Shown here: piece by piece, positions 1 through 8,925 of the stretch
Layout of the letters: the number at the start of each line of letters is the position of its first letter
How positions within the stretch are numbered: the stretch's first letter is position 1
Origin: Campylobacter gracilis
GTDB taxonomy: Bacteria > Campylobacterota > Campylobacteria > Campylobacterales > Campylobacteraceae
Length of the DNA stretch: 64,000 nucleotides
NCBI RefSeq assembly: GCF_001190745.1
Contig: NZ_CP012196.1
Coordinates: 1,488,001-1,552,000, forward strand
Direction: 5' to 3'
Notes under the pieces: generated by a model
Seen by the model: only the letters and a program-made list of their open reading frames with translations
Told to the model about the DNA's origin: nothing
The model's database searches: none
Program-made: the position numbers and the translations under genes

Positions 1-575
1 ATCGTGCCGCTTATCGGAGCCGTGATCTTGGTATAGCCGAAATTTGTCTCCGCCGTGCTTAGCTGAAGTTTGGTCTGCTCGATCTGCGCCTCGATTTGTT
101 TCTGCTCAGCTTCCTTTAAAGCGGCGCTATTTTTAGCGTTTTCCACAGCCTCTTTGGAAGCGGCGTTTCTTTTATACAGCTCAAGCTCGCGGTTATACTG
201 CGTTTTAGCGTTTGCCGCGGCGATCTTTGCGGAAGCCAAATTTGCCTCGTGGATCAGAAGCTGCGCCTTTTGCTGCGCGATCTCGTTTTCTTGCGTAACG
301 GAATCGATCTGTGCGATCATATCGCCCTTTTGAACCTTATCGCCCACTTTGACGTAGAGCTTTTTGATCTGACCGCTTACCTGCGCGCCCACATCGACCA
401 AATCCCTAGCGTAAACCTCTCCCGCAGCCGTCACCGTGCCTCTAATATCGCCCTTTTCAAGCCTTGTGGTGAGGGCTTTCGGTGCCTCTTCTTGCTTAAA
501 AAATTTACCGTATAAAAAATATATCGCAATAAAGATAAGTACGATAGAGACGATAAATTTCAAGGTTTTTTTCAT
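1..575 (-). CDS. macA: MacA-like periplasmic adaptor (membrane fusion protein), N-terminal part
   Basis: The reading frame starts at the ATG at 575 and runs off the left edge, giving about 191 residues. A membrane anchor lies at about residues 5-22. It is followed by a biotinyl/lipoyl half-motif (VGAQVSGQIKKLYVKVGDKV) and an Ala/Lys/Glu/Gln-rich coiled-coil hairpin at about residues 95-165. The second lipoyl half begins with TKITAPISGT just before the edge. This order is typical of adaptors that link an inner-membrane MacB-type ABC exporter to a TolC-like channel. MacB would be expected beyond the left edge. HlyD-family adaptors of other systems cannot be fully excluded without the C-terminus. 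Confidence 0.85.
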   Translation of the reverse strand, partial: MKKTLKFIVSIVLIFIAIYFLYGKFFKQEEAPKALTTRLEKGDIRGTVTAAGEVYARDLVDVGAQVSGQIKKLYVKVGDKVQKGDMIAQIDSVTQENEIAQQKAQLLIHEANLASAKIAAANAKTQYNRELELYKRNAASKEAVENAKNSAALKEAEQKQIEAQIEQTKLQLSTAETNFGYTKITAPISGT

Positions 576-639
576 TTTGCCAACTTCAAATCAAATAAGG
601 GCTAATTCTAATGTAAAAATATAAAATTTTAGTTAAATA

Positions 640-1509
640 CTAAATTCTTTGCTCGCGCACGGCGTAAAATTTCATGATCTTTTTATGTAAAATTAGCGAA
701 ACATAAATCAACGCCGAGCCCGCAAGTAGGCGCGCCAGATCGGCATCCTTTTGCCAAAATACCAAATTTACGACGATCGCCGCGGGAATGAGCGCGTTAT
801 TCATAATCGCAAGCACGCCGCTATCGACTTCGCATGCGCCTTTGTTCCACAAAAAATACCCTAAAGCGCTTGCGACAGTTCCTAGATACATGATCACCGC
901 GCCTTGCGAGAAGCTAGGATTAAATTTAGAAAAATCCCCGAGCACGATCGCGGCAATCGCCGTAACTGCGGCGGCCCCCACAAAAAAGTAGCCGAAAAGC
1001 TCCTTCTGCTCGCTAAAGCCGTGGCGCTCCAGCATAAATTTATACGCGCTCTGTCCGAGCCCGAAGCATAAATTTGCGCCTTGCACGAGCAAAAAGCCCG
1101 TCAAAAACTCAGAATTTATCGCGCCAAATTTGATCACCAAGGCACCTAGCACCGCGACAGCGACGCTGAAAAGGTATAACGCGCGAAATCTAAGCTTAAG
1201 CGCGTCGTAAAGCAACGTCACGTAAAACGGAGTAAATATCGTAAAAAGCGCGACTTCATAGACCTTCAAATACGCAAAGCTGCGATAGTAGAAGATATAC
1301 ATCACGCCGATCTGCACGGCGCCCACGGCGCAAATTTTAAGCGCCAGAGCGGGATTTATGCCACGAAATTTCATAAACGGCAGGAAGCAGATTAGCGCCA
1401 ATGATACGCGCGAAAACGCCAAATACGCGCTGTCTATGCCGCGCAAAAACTCGCCTATCAGCGAGAAGCTAAACGCCCAAATACAAGTAACCAAAATCAG
1501 TTTTTTCAA
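640..1509 (-). CDS. DMT-superfamily (EamA/RhaT) transporter
   Basis: This 289-residue protein is almost entirely hydrophobic, with about ten predicted membrane segments arranged as two EamA repeats (first half ending near residue 135, second half containing GYFLWNKGACEVDSG, typical of EamA). Such proteins move small metabolites or amino acids across the inner membrane; the substrate cannot be read from sequence. The start codon is TTG at 1509-1507, only a few bases downstream of a perfect inverted repeat (1513-1542) that contains the best Shine-Dalgarno-like bases. It is divergent from glmU. Confidence 0.8.
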   Translation of the reverse strand: MKKLILVTCIWAFSFSLIGEFLRGIDSAYLAFSRVSLALICFLPFMKFRGINPALALKICAVGAVQIGVMYIFYYRSFAYLKVYEVALFTIFTPFYVTLLYDALKLRFRALYLFSVAVAVLGALVIKFGAINSEFLTGFLLVQGANLCFGLGQSAYKFMLERHGFSEQKELFGYFFVGAAAVTAIAAIVLGDFSKFNPSFSQGAVIMYLGTVASALGYFLWNKGACEVDSGVLAIMNNALIPAAIVVNLVFWQKDADLARLLAGSALIYVSLILHKKIMKFYAVREQRI

Positions 1510-1512
1510 AAC

Positions 1513-1542
1513 GTCCGCCTAAGCTTTAAAATTTAGGCGGAC
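1513..1542 (-). promoter_or_regulatory. perfect 10-bp inverted repeat in the leader of the DMT transporter
   Basis: GTCCGCCTAA at 1513-1522 pairs perfectly with TTAGGCGGAC at 1533-1542 across a 10-nt loop. Read on the minus strand, the 3' arm contains AGGCGG about 8 nt before the TTG start of the transporter, so folding would hide the likely ribosome-binding site. On the plus strand it is followed by ATTTTATAAAATTTT, so it could also act as a terminator. The function is inferred. Confidence 0.5.
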
Positions 1543-1660
1543 ATTTTATAAAATTTTAGTTAAATTTGGGATTTAAATTTCGTCCGCGCGGCATAAATTT
1601 AGGTTTTTATTTATTTTAAATGTGTTAAAATTATCCGATTTTTGAAATTTAAGGGTAAAA

Positions 1661-2962
1661 ATGAACGACGTTTCGGTTATAGTTCTTGCCGCAGGACTCG
1701 GCACTCGGATGAAGTCGCAAAAAGCTAAAGTTCTTTTCGAGCTTTGCGGCGAGCCGATGATAATCCACATCCTAAAGAAAGCTTACGAAATTTCAAACGA
1801 TGTGAGCGTGATTTTACACTATCAATTCGACGAGGTTAAAAGCGCGGTTCTAGCGCACTTTCCAAACGCTAAAATCTACAAACAAGACCACGAGCATTTC
1901 CCCGGCACTGCGGGCGGACTAAAAGAGGTCGAAATCCGCGGAGGCAAAACGCTCATAATCTGCGGCGATATGCCTTTGGTAAAAAGCGCTGAGCTTCGCA
2001 AACTCTGCGAGGGAGACGCGGAAGTAAATCTAAGCGTTTTTAGCGCGCGCGATCCGTTCGGATACGGCCGCGTAATTACCCGCGGCGGCGAAATTTTAAA
2101 GATCGTCGAGCAAAAGGACGCAAGCGAGGAAGAAAAGGCGGTAAAAGACGCAAACGCCGGCTGCTACTGCTTCAAAAGCGAGGCATTGAAACAAATTCTC
2201 CCGCAGATCAAACCCGATAACGCGCAAAAAGAATACTACCTCACAGACGCGATCAAAATCGCCAAAGATATGGGCTTAAAATGCGCCGCCGTGTGGGTGG
2301 ACGAGCAAAGCTTCATGGGCATAAACGATAAGTTCGCCCTCAGCATCGCCGAAAATTTAATGCAAAACGAGATCAAAGAAAATTTGATGAAGCAAGGCGT
2401 TTTGATGCGCCTACCGCAAAGCATCTACATCGACAGCAGGGCGAAATTTATCGGCGAATGCGAGCTGCAAGAAAACGTAAGTATCGTCGGTCCTTGCGTG
2501 ATCGAAAGCTCGCTCATCAAAAGCGGCTGCGTCATCGAAGATAGCGTCGTAAAAAACTCCGACATCGGCCCGATGGCACATCTGCGCCCAAAATGCGAAG
2601 TTATAGGCACTCATATCGGAAATTTCGTCGAGCTTAAAAACGCGAAAGTAAACAAGATCAAGGCGGGGCATTTAAGTTATCTCGGAGATTGCGAGATCGA
2701 TGAGGGCAGCAATATCGGCTGCGGCACGATTACGTGCAACTACGACGGCAAGAAAAAATACAAAACGATAATCGGCAAAAACGTCTTCATCGGCTCGGAC
2801 ACGCAGCTAGTAGCGCCCGTGCAGGTAGCCGACGACGTTATAATCGCCGCGGGCACGACGGTTACGAGCGACGTTCCGAGCGGAGCTCTAGCGATCAGCC
2901 GAAGCAAACAAATCAACAAAGATGGGTTTTTCCATAAATTTTTTAGGAGCGAAGATGAGTAA
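1661..2962 (+). CDS. glmU: bifunctional GlcNAc-1-P uridylyltransferase / GlcN-1-P acetyltransferase
   Basis: It makes UDP-GlcNAc, the precursor for peptidoglycan, lipid A and, in this organism, the PglF substrate. The N-terminal nucleotidyltransferase domain (about residues 1-225) opens with LAAGLGTRMKSQKAKVLFEL, the GxGTRM/K signature. The C-terminal part (about 245-430) is a left-handed beta-helix of hexapeptide repeats with the acetyltransferase core around SYLGDCEIDEGSNIGCG. At 433 residues it matches the short epsilonproteobacterial form. Its last 8 bases overlap the start of coaBC, so the two are probably translated together. Confidence 0.97.
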   Translation: MNDVSVIVLAAGLGTRMKSQKAKVLFELCGEPMIIHILKKAYEISNDVSVILHYQFDEVKSAVLAHFPNAKIYKQDHEHFPGTAGGLKEVEIRGGKTLIICGDMPLVKSAELRKLCEGDAEVNLSVFSARDPFGYGRVITRGGEILKIVEQKDASEEEKAVKDANAGCYCFKSEALKQILPQIKPDNAQKEYYLTDAIKIAKDMGLKCAAVWVDEQSFMGINDKFALSIAENLMQNEIKENLMKQGVLMRLPQSIYIDSRAKFIGECELQENVSIVGPCVIESSLIKSGCVIEDSVVKNSDIGPMAHLRPKCEVIGTHIGNFVELKNAKVNKIKAGHLSYLGDCEIDEGSNIGCGTITCNYDGKKKYKTIIGKNVFIGSDTQLVAPVQVADDVIIAAGTTVTSDVPSGALAISRSKQINKDGFFHKFFRSEDE

Positions 2963-4136
2963 GAAAAAGGTTTTACTGGCGGTTTGCGGGAGTATCAGTT
3001 TTTACAAAGCGTTTGAAATTTTATCCGCTCTGAAAAAGTCGAATTTCGACGTCTATGTCGCGCTTAGCGACGGCGTGCAGGAGTTTGTCAGCTACAAAGC
3101 ATTCGAGGCGCTGTGCGATCACCCCGTGCTTTGCAAAGCCAACGAAAACTGGCAGGCTGGCATCAACCACATCGCTTATTCCAAGGTGGATTTAGTTTTG
3201 ATAGCGCCTGCGACAGCAAATACGATAAACAAGCTCGCTTGGGGCGTCTGCGACAACGTATTTTTAGAGGTGCTAAACGCGGCTTTTGCCCACGCTAAGG
3301 TGGTTATCGCGCCGGCTGCAAACCCCGCGTTACTTGAAAACAATATCACAAAAAACTGCATCGATATGCTAAAAGCGAGCGTCAATGCGTATTTCGTCGA
3401 TCCGATAGAAAAAACCCTAGCTTGCGGCGATACCGGCAAGGGCGGGCTAGCGAGCACCGAGGCGATCATGCAGACGCTAAAGCGCGCGCTTTATAACGAT
3501 AAATTTTGGGAGGATAAAACCGTCATCATCACCGGAGGCGCGACGATCGAAAAGATCGACAGCGTGCGCGGTATTACGAATTTTTCTAGCGGCAAAACCT
3601 CCAAAGCGATTGCCGACGCGCTGTTTTATCTGGGCGCGGACGTGACGCTGATCTCTAGCAACGAGTATGAAAATTTACCGTACAAGCTCGTTAAATTTGA
3701 AAGCACCATCGGGCTAAAATCGGCGCTTGACAGCACAAAATTCCCCGACGGCGCATATTTGATAATGGCCGCTGCGGTAAGCGATTACTCGCCGAAGGTT
3801 CGATACAAAGATAAGGTGAAAAAAGCGGAGATCGGCGAAATTTGGAATTTGCGCTTGGGCGAAAACGAGGATCTTTTAAGCTCCGTGCGCGGAAATATTA
3901 AAAAAGTGGGCTTTAAACTCGAAACCGACCGCGAAAACGCCGTCGGCGAGGCCAAACGCATGCTTAATGAAAAGCATCTCGACGCCGTCTGCTTAAACGT
4001 GCTGGACGACATCATCAAGCTCGGCGGCGACGTACTTAAGGTCACCTTCATCACCAAAGAGGCTCAGGTCGTAATCGACACCGCGCCGAAGGACGAAGTC
4101 GCCCTAAAAATCGCGGCTCAGCTGAAAAAAATCTGA
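2955..4136 (+). CDS. coaBC: phosphopantothenoylcysteine decarboxylase / phosphopantothenate-cysteine ligase
   Basis: This bifunctional coenzyme A biosynthesis enzyme has the flavoprotein decarboxylase (CoaC) at about residues 1-175 and the ligase (CoaB) at about 190-393, which starts near KTVIITGGATIEKIDSVRGI. The catalytic Cys loop LACGDTGKGGLAS is present. The usual PxMN substrate motif reads PAAN, keeping the Asn but losing the Met. I chose the ATG at 2955 (393 residues) because AGGAG at 2945-2949 is well placed; an upstream start at 2922 would add 11 residues that overlap glmU. uppS follows 3 nt after the stop. Confidence 0.95.
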   Translation: MSKKKVLLAVCGSISFYKAFEILSALKKSNFDVYVALSDGVQEFVSYKAFEALCDHPVLCKANENWQAGINHIAYSKVDLVLIAPATANTINKLAWGVCDNVFLEVLNAAFAHAKVVIAPAANPALLENNITKNCIDMLKASVNAYFVDPIEKTLACGDTGKGGLASTEAIMQTLKRALYNDKFWEDKTVIITGGATIEKIDSVRGITNFSSGKTSKAIADALFYLGADVTLISSNEYENLPYKLVKFESTIGLKSALDSTKFPDGAYLIMAAAVSDYSPKVRYKDKVKKAEIGEIWNLRLGENEDLLSSVRGNIKKVGFKLETDRENAVGEAKRMLNEKHLDAVCLNVLDDIIKLGGDVLKVTFITKEAQVVIDTAPKDEVALKIAAQLKKI

Positions 4137-4139
4137 TCC

Positions 4140-4817
4140 GTGAATAGCCTAAATCATCTAGCCCTTGTGATGGACGGCAACGGGCGCTGGGCGAAAAAGC
4201 GCGGTCTGCTGCGCACCGGCGGGCACGAAGCGGGCGCGGAGGTCGTGGAGCAGATCTGCGAGTTTTGCATCGACGAAGGCATCGCAAACCTCACGCTCTA
4301 CGCCTTTAGCACCGAAAATTGGAAGCGCCCGAAAAGCGAAGTGGAATTTTTGATGAAGTTGCTGCAAAAATTCCTAATTTCACGCCGCGAAAAATTTATC
4401 CAAAACGGGATAAAATTCCATCCGATCGGCGACATATCGGCTTTTAGCGGCGATCTGCGAAGCGAGATCGAATATCTTTCAAATTTAACTCAAAACGGAC
4501 GAGCGCTAAATTTTAACTTAGCGATCAACTACGGCTCGCGCGACGAGATCGTGCGAGCGTGCGAGCGGCTGCTTGCAAGCGGCGAGCGACTAAGCGAAGC
4601 GGGCATCGGCGCGCATCTGGATACAGCGCACAGCGGCGACGTGGATCTGCTGGTGCGTACGGGTGGCGAGCAGCGGCTGTCGAATTTCTTGCTCTGGCAG
4701 GCAAGCTACGCCGAGCTTGCATTTACGCCGACGCTGTGGCCTGATTTCACGCGCGAGGAGCTTGCGCGCATAGTGAGTGATTTCCGCCGCAAACAGCGCC
4801 GCTTCGGCGGTCTTTAA
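4140..4817 (+). CDS. uppS: undecaprenyl diphosphate synthase
   Basis: This cytosolic cis-prenyltransferase makes C55-PP, the lipid carrier for peptidoglycan and for the Pgl glycan encoded at the right end of the window. The hallmark LVMDGNGRWAKKRG (catalytic Asp, diphosphate binding) is at residues 9-22, and the C-terminal region has LLVRTGGEQRLSNFLLWQ and ELAFTPTLWPDF. The start is GTG at 4140, three bases after the coaBC stop, with no clear Shine-Dalgarno, so translation is probably coupled. Length (225 aa) is normal. Confidence 0.96.
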   Translation: MNSLNHLALVMDGNGRWAKKRGLLRTGGHEAGAEVVEQICEFCIDEGIANLTLYAFSTENWKRPKSEVEFLMKLLQKFLISRREKFIQNGIKFHPIGDISAFSGDLRSEIEYLSNLTQNGRALNFNLAINYGSRDEIVRACERLLASGERLSEAGIGAHLDTAHSGDVDLLVRTGGEQRLSNFLLWQASYAELAFTPTLWPDFTREELARIVSDFRRKQRRFGGL

Positions 4818-5046
4818 AATTTGGCGGCGCGGTCGCTCTGACGGCTGCTTTAAATTTTAAAATTTTAGTTTGCAGAACCGCCTGCGACGCGATAAATTTT
4901 AAAATTTTTTAGAATTTCAAAATTTCACGTAGTTTAAATTTAAATATTCAGCGCGCGAGCCGTGTTTGCGACGCGGTAAAATTTAAACGTGAACGGCTTT
5001 AAAAATCTCAGCATCCGTTCGCATAAAAACCGATAGAGAAGGACTT

Positions 5047-5472
5047 ATGAGCTATTACATACAATGCGATTGCGGCAAAAAGCTTACCAAAAAGCCCATG
5101 AAAACTCTGAAATGCCCAAGATGCGGCAGCGTGTATAAAAAATCAAATAAATTTATCTATACCGTAAACGCTTGCTTATTTTTATTGATCACATTAGTGT
5201 TTATTATCGTACCTAAAGACACAGAAATTTTAACATCTTTGGCTTCTGCGATATTTATGTATGTCGTGGCTTGGTTGTTTTTAGATACTTTAAACGTTGA
5301 TATTTTAGATGTAGCGATATTGGCTTGTGGATTTTTGATATTTAATTACCTTTCACAAATATTAAACGAGCCGCTAATCGCCGGGCTCATAGCCATTTTA
5401 TTTTGCGTAGGCGCGGCGGCGATTTTCGTAAAATTTTTCCCTTATGAGAGGCAAAAAATCAATGAAAACTAA
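5047..5472 (+). CDS. small zinc-ribbon membrane protein of unknown function
   Basis: The 141-residue protein has an N-terminal zinc-ribbon-like pattern (CDCGKK, then CPRCGSVYKK, residues 8-30). Four hydrophobic segments follow (about 37-55, 62-80, 85-102, 109-128). The architecture resembles that of the 98-residue protein at 32206-32502, but they are not obviously orthologous. The ATG is preceded by GAAGGA. No function can be assigned; it stands alone between uppS and the prepilin peptidase. Confidence 0.7.
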   Translation: MSYYIQCDCGKKLTKKPMKTLKCPRCGSVYKKSNKFIYTVNACLFLLITLVFIIVPKDTEILTSLASAIFMYVVAWLFLDTLNVDILDVAILACGFLIFNYLSQILNEPLIAGLIAILFCVGAAAIFVKFFPYERQKINEN

Positions 5473-5537
5473 GAAATTTCTCGCTACCATAGAGCGTTTG
5501 ATTAAATTTTAAAAAGTTAAAGCTTCAAAGGAAAAAG

Positions 5538-6293
5538 ATGGATTTAAATATCGTTTACGGCGTGATTTTTGCGGTATTCGGCACCTGCGTAGGCTCGTTT
5601 TGCAACGTCCTGATCTACCGCTTGCCGCGCGGACAGAGCGTAAATTTCCCCGCTTCGCACTGCCCCAAATGCTCTCACGCTCTGAAATTTTACCACAACA
5701 TCCCGCTGCTTTCGTGGCTCTTTTTGGGCGGCAAATGTGCCTTTTGCAAAACCAAAATTTCGATCCGCTACCCGATAGTTGAGCTTTTAGGCGGCGCGCT
5801 TGCGCTTGCGGCGTATTTCGGCGAGCCCGATCTTGCAAAAGCCGCAGTGCTCGGGCTTTGCTTTATCTTGCTTATGGCGCTTTCGGCGATCGATTTTGAA
5901 TATAAAGCCGTACCTGAGAGCCTTCTTTATGTAGTTACGGCGCTTTCGCTTGCTTATACGCTGATGTATGATTTTGATCTTAGCGGCGTGGGCGCGGCGG
6001 CAGGATACGCGGCGATATTTTTCGTGCTGCGCTTCATCGTCACCTTCGTGCTAAAGCGCGAAGCGATGGGAAGCGCGGATATTTTTATCGCGGGCGTTAT
6101 GGGGGCGATTTTGGGCTGGAAGCTGGGCGGCATCTCGATCTACATCGGCGCGATTTTGACGCTGCCTGCGTATCTTATCGCGCATAGAAAGGGCTACGAG
6201 CTGCCTTTCGTGCCGTTTTTATCGATGGGGCTACTTCTTACTTTTATTTTTAGAGATCAAATTTTAAGGCTCTTGGACGTCATTTATGGATAG
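5538..6293 (+). CDS. pilD: type IV prepilin peptidase / leader peptidase (PilD family)
   Basis: This polytopic inner-membrane aspartyl protease cleaves, and often N-methylates, prepilin-like proteins such as the transformation pseudopilins of Campylobacter. At the N-terminus there are two CxxC pairs (CPKCSHALKF and CAFCKTKI). The two catalytic Asp regions are AIDFEYKAVPE and MGSADIFIAG, the latter giving GxAD instead of GxGD. Length is 251 residues. AAAGGA lies just upstream of the ATG. The 3' end overlaps the lptF/G-like gene by 8 nt. Confidence 0.9.
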   Translation: MDLNIVYGVIFAVFGTCVGSFCNVLIYRLPRGQSVNFPASHCPKCSHALKFYHNIPLLSWLFLGGKCAFCKTKISIRYPIVELLGGALALAAYFGEPDLAKAAVLGLCFILLMALSAIDFEYKAVPESLLYVVTALSLAYTLMYDFDLSGVGAAAGYAAIFFVLRFIVTFVLKREAMGSADIFIAGVMGAILGWKLGGISIYIGAILTLPAYLIAHRKGYELPFVPFLSMGLLLTFIFRDQILRLLDVIYG

Positions 6294-7317
6294 GGTGCAG
6301 CGCTATTTATTTAGCAACTTCGTCGGTTCCTTCGCGTCGCTTTTCAGCACGCTTTTTATCATAATGTCGATCGTCTTTTTCCTTCAGATCGCGCGCATTA
6401 CGTCGTTTATCGAGATAAATTTTTCAGAACTAGTCAAGCTCTATCTTTTCATGCTGCCGCGCATCCTCATATTTACGGTGCCGATCGCGTTTTTTGTAGC
6501 GCTTAGCATCTCGCTTTTTAGGCTATCTAAAGAGAACGAAACCATCGTCATCTTCACCATCGGCTACGCCACGCGCAAGATCGTGCTGTTTTTTGGCATA
6601 AGCGCCGCGCTGTGCTCATTGGCGCTACTTTTTGTCTCGCTTTTTATGATGCCGATAGCTGAAAATTTAAAGGACAATTTCATCGATTACAAAAAGATTA
6701 GCGCGACGCTAAATATCAAATCCAACGAATTCGGGCAGAAATTCTCCGACTGGCTCGTTTTTATCGATTCGCAGGAAAACAACGGCACAAGCACCCTGTA
6801 TAAGGATCTGGTGCTGTATAATCCAGGTGGCTCGCAGGATCACGAGCGGATGATCGTAGCGCGCAGCGGCGAGTTTAAAAACGAAAACGCGAGCTTTTCC
6901 GCGATGCTGCACGACGGCAAAATTTACACGATGGGCGGCGATCAGTGGCACGTAAGCGAGTTTGAAAGCCTAACTCTGCGCACGCAAAGCGACCGCAATA
7001 TCCGCGGCGGAGGCGGCGTGATCGGATACTGGAGCGAGATGGGCGGCAGCGAAAAGCGCAGGAAAGAATTTAGCATCTACACCCTCGTCTCGCTCTTTCC
7101 GCTGGCGAGCTTTCTGTTTGCGCTAAGCCTCGGCATCGTAACCTATCGCTACGAAAAGGGCTTTGTTTACGCGGGGATCTTCGGCGTGCTTTTTAGCTAC
7201 TTCGCGCTGATCATGCTGCTCTCCAAACATCCGAGCATCGCGCTTCCAGTGACATTTGGCGTTACGCTTATCGCATCGCTGCTTTACTACAGGATCAAAA
7301 TTGCCCCGAGGTACTGA
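6286..7317 (+). CDS. LptF/LptG-family lipopolysaccharide export permease
   Basis: This is an inner-membrane permease of the LPS ABC exporter (YjgP/YjgQ family). Three N-terminal membrane segments (about residues 15-120) are followed by a periplasmic beta-jellyroll region (about 130-245) and three C-terminal segments (about 260-340). It is 343 residues long. Whether it is LptF or LptG cannot be settled without the partner, which is not in the window. It overlaps pilD by 8 nt, and the truA frame begins inside its 3' end. Confidence 0.87.
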   Translation: MDRVQRYLFSNFVGSFASLFSTLFIIMSIVFFLQIARITSFIEINFSELVKLYLFMLPRILIFTVPIAFFVALSISLFRLSKENETIVIFTIGYATRKIVLFFGISAALCSLALLFVSLFMMPIAENLKDNFIDYKKISATLNIKSNEFGQKFSDWLVFIDSQENNGTSTLYKDLVLYNPGGSQDHERMIVARSGEFKNENASFSAMLHDGKIYTMGGDQWHVSEFESLTLRTQSDRNIRGGGGVIGYWSEMGGSEKRRKEFSIYTLVSLFPLASFLFALSLGIVTYRYEKGFVYAGIFGVLFSYFALIMLLSKHPSIALPVTFGVTLIASLLYYRIKIAPRY

Positions 7318-8692
7318 AAAAAGCTCCGAGCTCTGCGGCGGCAAAATTTTAAACAAAAGCTCGTCCGCTCGAAATTTAGCGGATAAAATTTCGGCGAGCA
7401 AGGCTAGCGCCTCTGAAATTTTGAGTGGCATAAATTTAGAACACGAAGCGCAAAACGGCGAGCAAGTCTTTGTTTCAAAAGATGAGCTTTCAAATTTTAA
7501 AAATTCCGCTCTCGCAAGCTCGGCAAGTGATACGGCTACCTATACTGCGCTCGATTGCGGTTTGAATCACGAAAGCGCCAAACAAAGCTCTAGCGCCGTT
7601 CGCACTAAAAAGACCGCGCGGGGGGCGGATTTAAATTCCACTTGCAAAAATTATACGGACGCAGCCGCTTCGGATATTTGCGCGGCAAACGCTGCGAGAG
7701 CTAATGTGGCAAGCGGCGACGCTTTAAAAATCTATATGTCGCCCGTCGCCAAATTTTACACTACCTGTCCCGCGTCCGCCCGCACCGAAAACTCCCGCAA
7801 AGCAAACGCCGCCCACAAAGCGGACGCCCCCGCAAACACGCCAGCAAACGCGTCCGAACTCAAAAATATTATCAAAAGCGCGTCCACAAACGACTTCGCA
7901 GCGAGCGAGCTTGCGCACATCAGCAAAATAAGTGCCACGCCAAATACCCCCGCAGATGCGTGCGCATATGCCACGAGCGCGAACTCCGAGCGCGTAAAGC
8001 TCAAGCTCATCTATTCCTACGACGGCTCGAAATTTAGCGGCTCGCAGTCTCAGCCTCACGGGCGCGGCGTCGAGGACGTGCTGCGCACGGCTTTGGGGCG
8101 AGTGGGGATCTTTGCGCCGCTCATCAGCAGCTCGCGCACCGATAAAGGGGTACATGCGCTGCGCCAGGTAAGCTGCGTCGAATGCACCGTGCATTGGGAG
8201 CTGCCGCGCCTAAAAGAGCTCATCAATCGCCACTGCGCGCCCTATATTTTTGTGCAACACATCAGCCCGGTGCCGCGCGATTTTCATCCGCGTTACGACG
8301 CCGTGGCGCGCTCCTATCGCTACGTTTTAAACCATGAACGCCCCAGCCCCTTTCTTAGCGATTTTTGCGTGTTTTATCCGCGCGTAGATCTTGCCGCGCT
8401 CAATGCTGCGCTTGCAAATTTCATCGGCGAGCACGATTTTAGAGAGTTTATGAAAAGCGGCAGCGACATAAAAAGCCCCGTGCGCAAACTCTACGTCGCG
8501 CGCGCCTACTCTTTTAGAAATTTAACCTTGATAAATTTTAAAGCCAATGGATTTTTGCGAGCACAGGTGCGGCTTATGGTCGCAAACGCCCTAAAATCCG
8601 TGCAAAGCGGGCGCAAGATCAGCTTCTCGCGAGCGCTTAGCAGAATCCCCTTTCCGCCGAACGGGCTGTATCTTAGCAGCGTGAGTTATTAA
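7256..8692 (+). CDS. truA: tRNA pseudouridine(38-40) synthase with long low-complexity N-terminus
   Basis: The real TruA domain starts near 7988 (VKLKLIYSYDGSKFSGSQ) and holds the catalytic Asp in SSRTDKGVHALRQV. It ends with the usual LMVANALKSVQSGR segment. Before it, the same frame stays open for about 244 codons of Ser/Ala/Asn/Thr-rich sequence with no similarity that I recognise. No start codon lies close to the conserved domain. Candidates are the TTG at 7256 inside lptF/G, a GTG near 7708, or an ATG at 7736. The start is therefore uncertain, but the extension must be at least partly translated for TruA to be made. Confidence 0.85.
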   Translation: MALRLSHRCFTTGSKLPRGTEKSSELCGGKILNKSSSARNLADKISASKASASEILSGINLEHEAQNGEQVFVSKDELSNFKNSALASSASDTATYTALDCGLNHESAKQSSSAVRTKKTARGADLNSTCKNYTDAAASDICAANAARANVASGDALKIYMSPVAKFYTTCPASARTENSRKANAAHKADAPANTPANASELKNIIKSASTNDFAASELAHISKISATPNTPADACAYATSANSERVKLKLIYSYDGSKFSGSQSQPHGRGVEDVLRTALGRVGIFAPLISSSRTDKGVHALRQVSCVECTVHWELPRLKELINRHCAPYIFVQHISPVPRDFHPRYDAVARSYRYVLNHERPSPFLSDFCVFYPRVDLAALNAALANFIGEHDFREFMKSGSDIKSPVRKLYVARAYSFRNLTLINFKANGFLRAQVRLMVANALKSVQSGRKISFSRALSRIPFPPNGLYLSSVSY

Positions 8693-8925
8693 GGCTTTAA
8701 ATTTATAGCGTTAAATTTTATCTCCAGACGTTTGGATTTCAGGCTTAGAATTTTATCGCGGTAAAATTCCGCATATCAGAGCAGATCGCCGAGCTACTTT
8801 AGATATTAATCACCTGCGCCGCAATGTGTAAAATCGTAAATTTGCGCGGAATTCGATCTATTTTTATTAGAATTTTATAGAAATTTAGCAATACTTTCAA
8901 ACTTTTAACTCAAAAAGGAGCAAAG

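Noticed and set aside
4818-5046. Possible small RNA or gene between uppS and the zinc-ribbon gene
   Set aside because: Only AAATTT-type words and no stable stem or frame; nothing to support a feature.
6060-6100. Prepilin peptidase with GSAD instead of GxGD as an inactive enzyme
   Set aside because: The wider family tolerates a small hydrophobic residue at this place, and both catalytic Asp regions and the Cys pairs are present.
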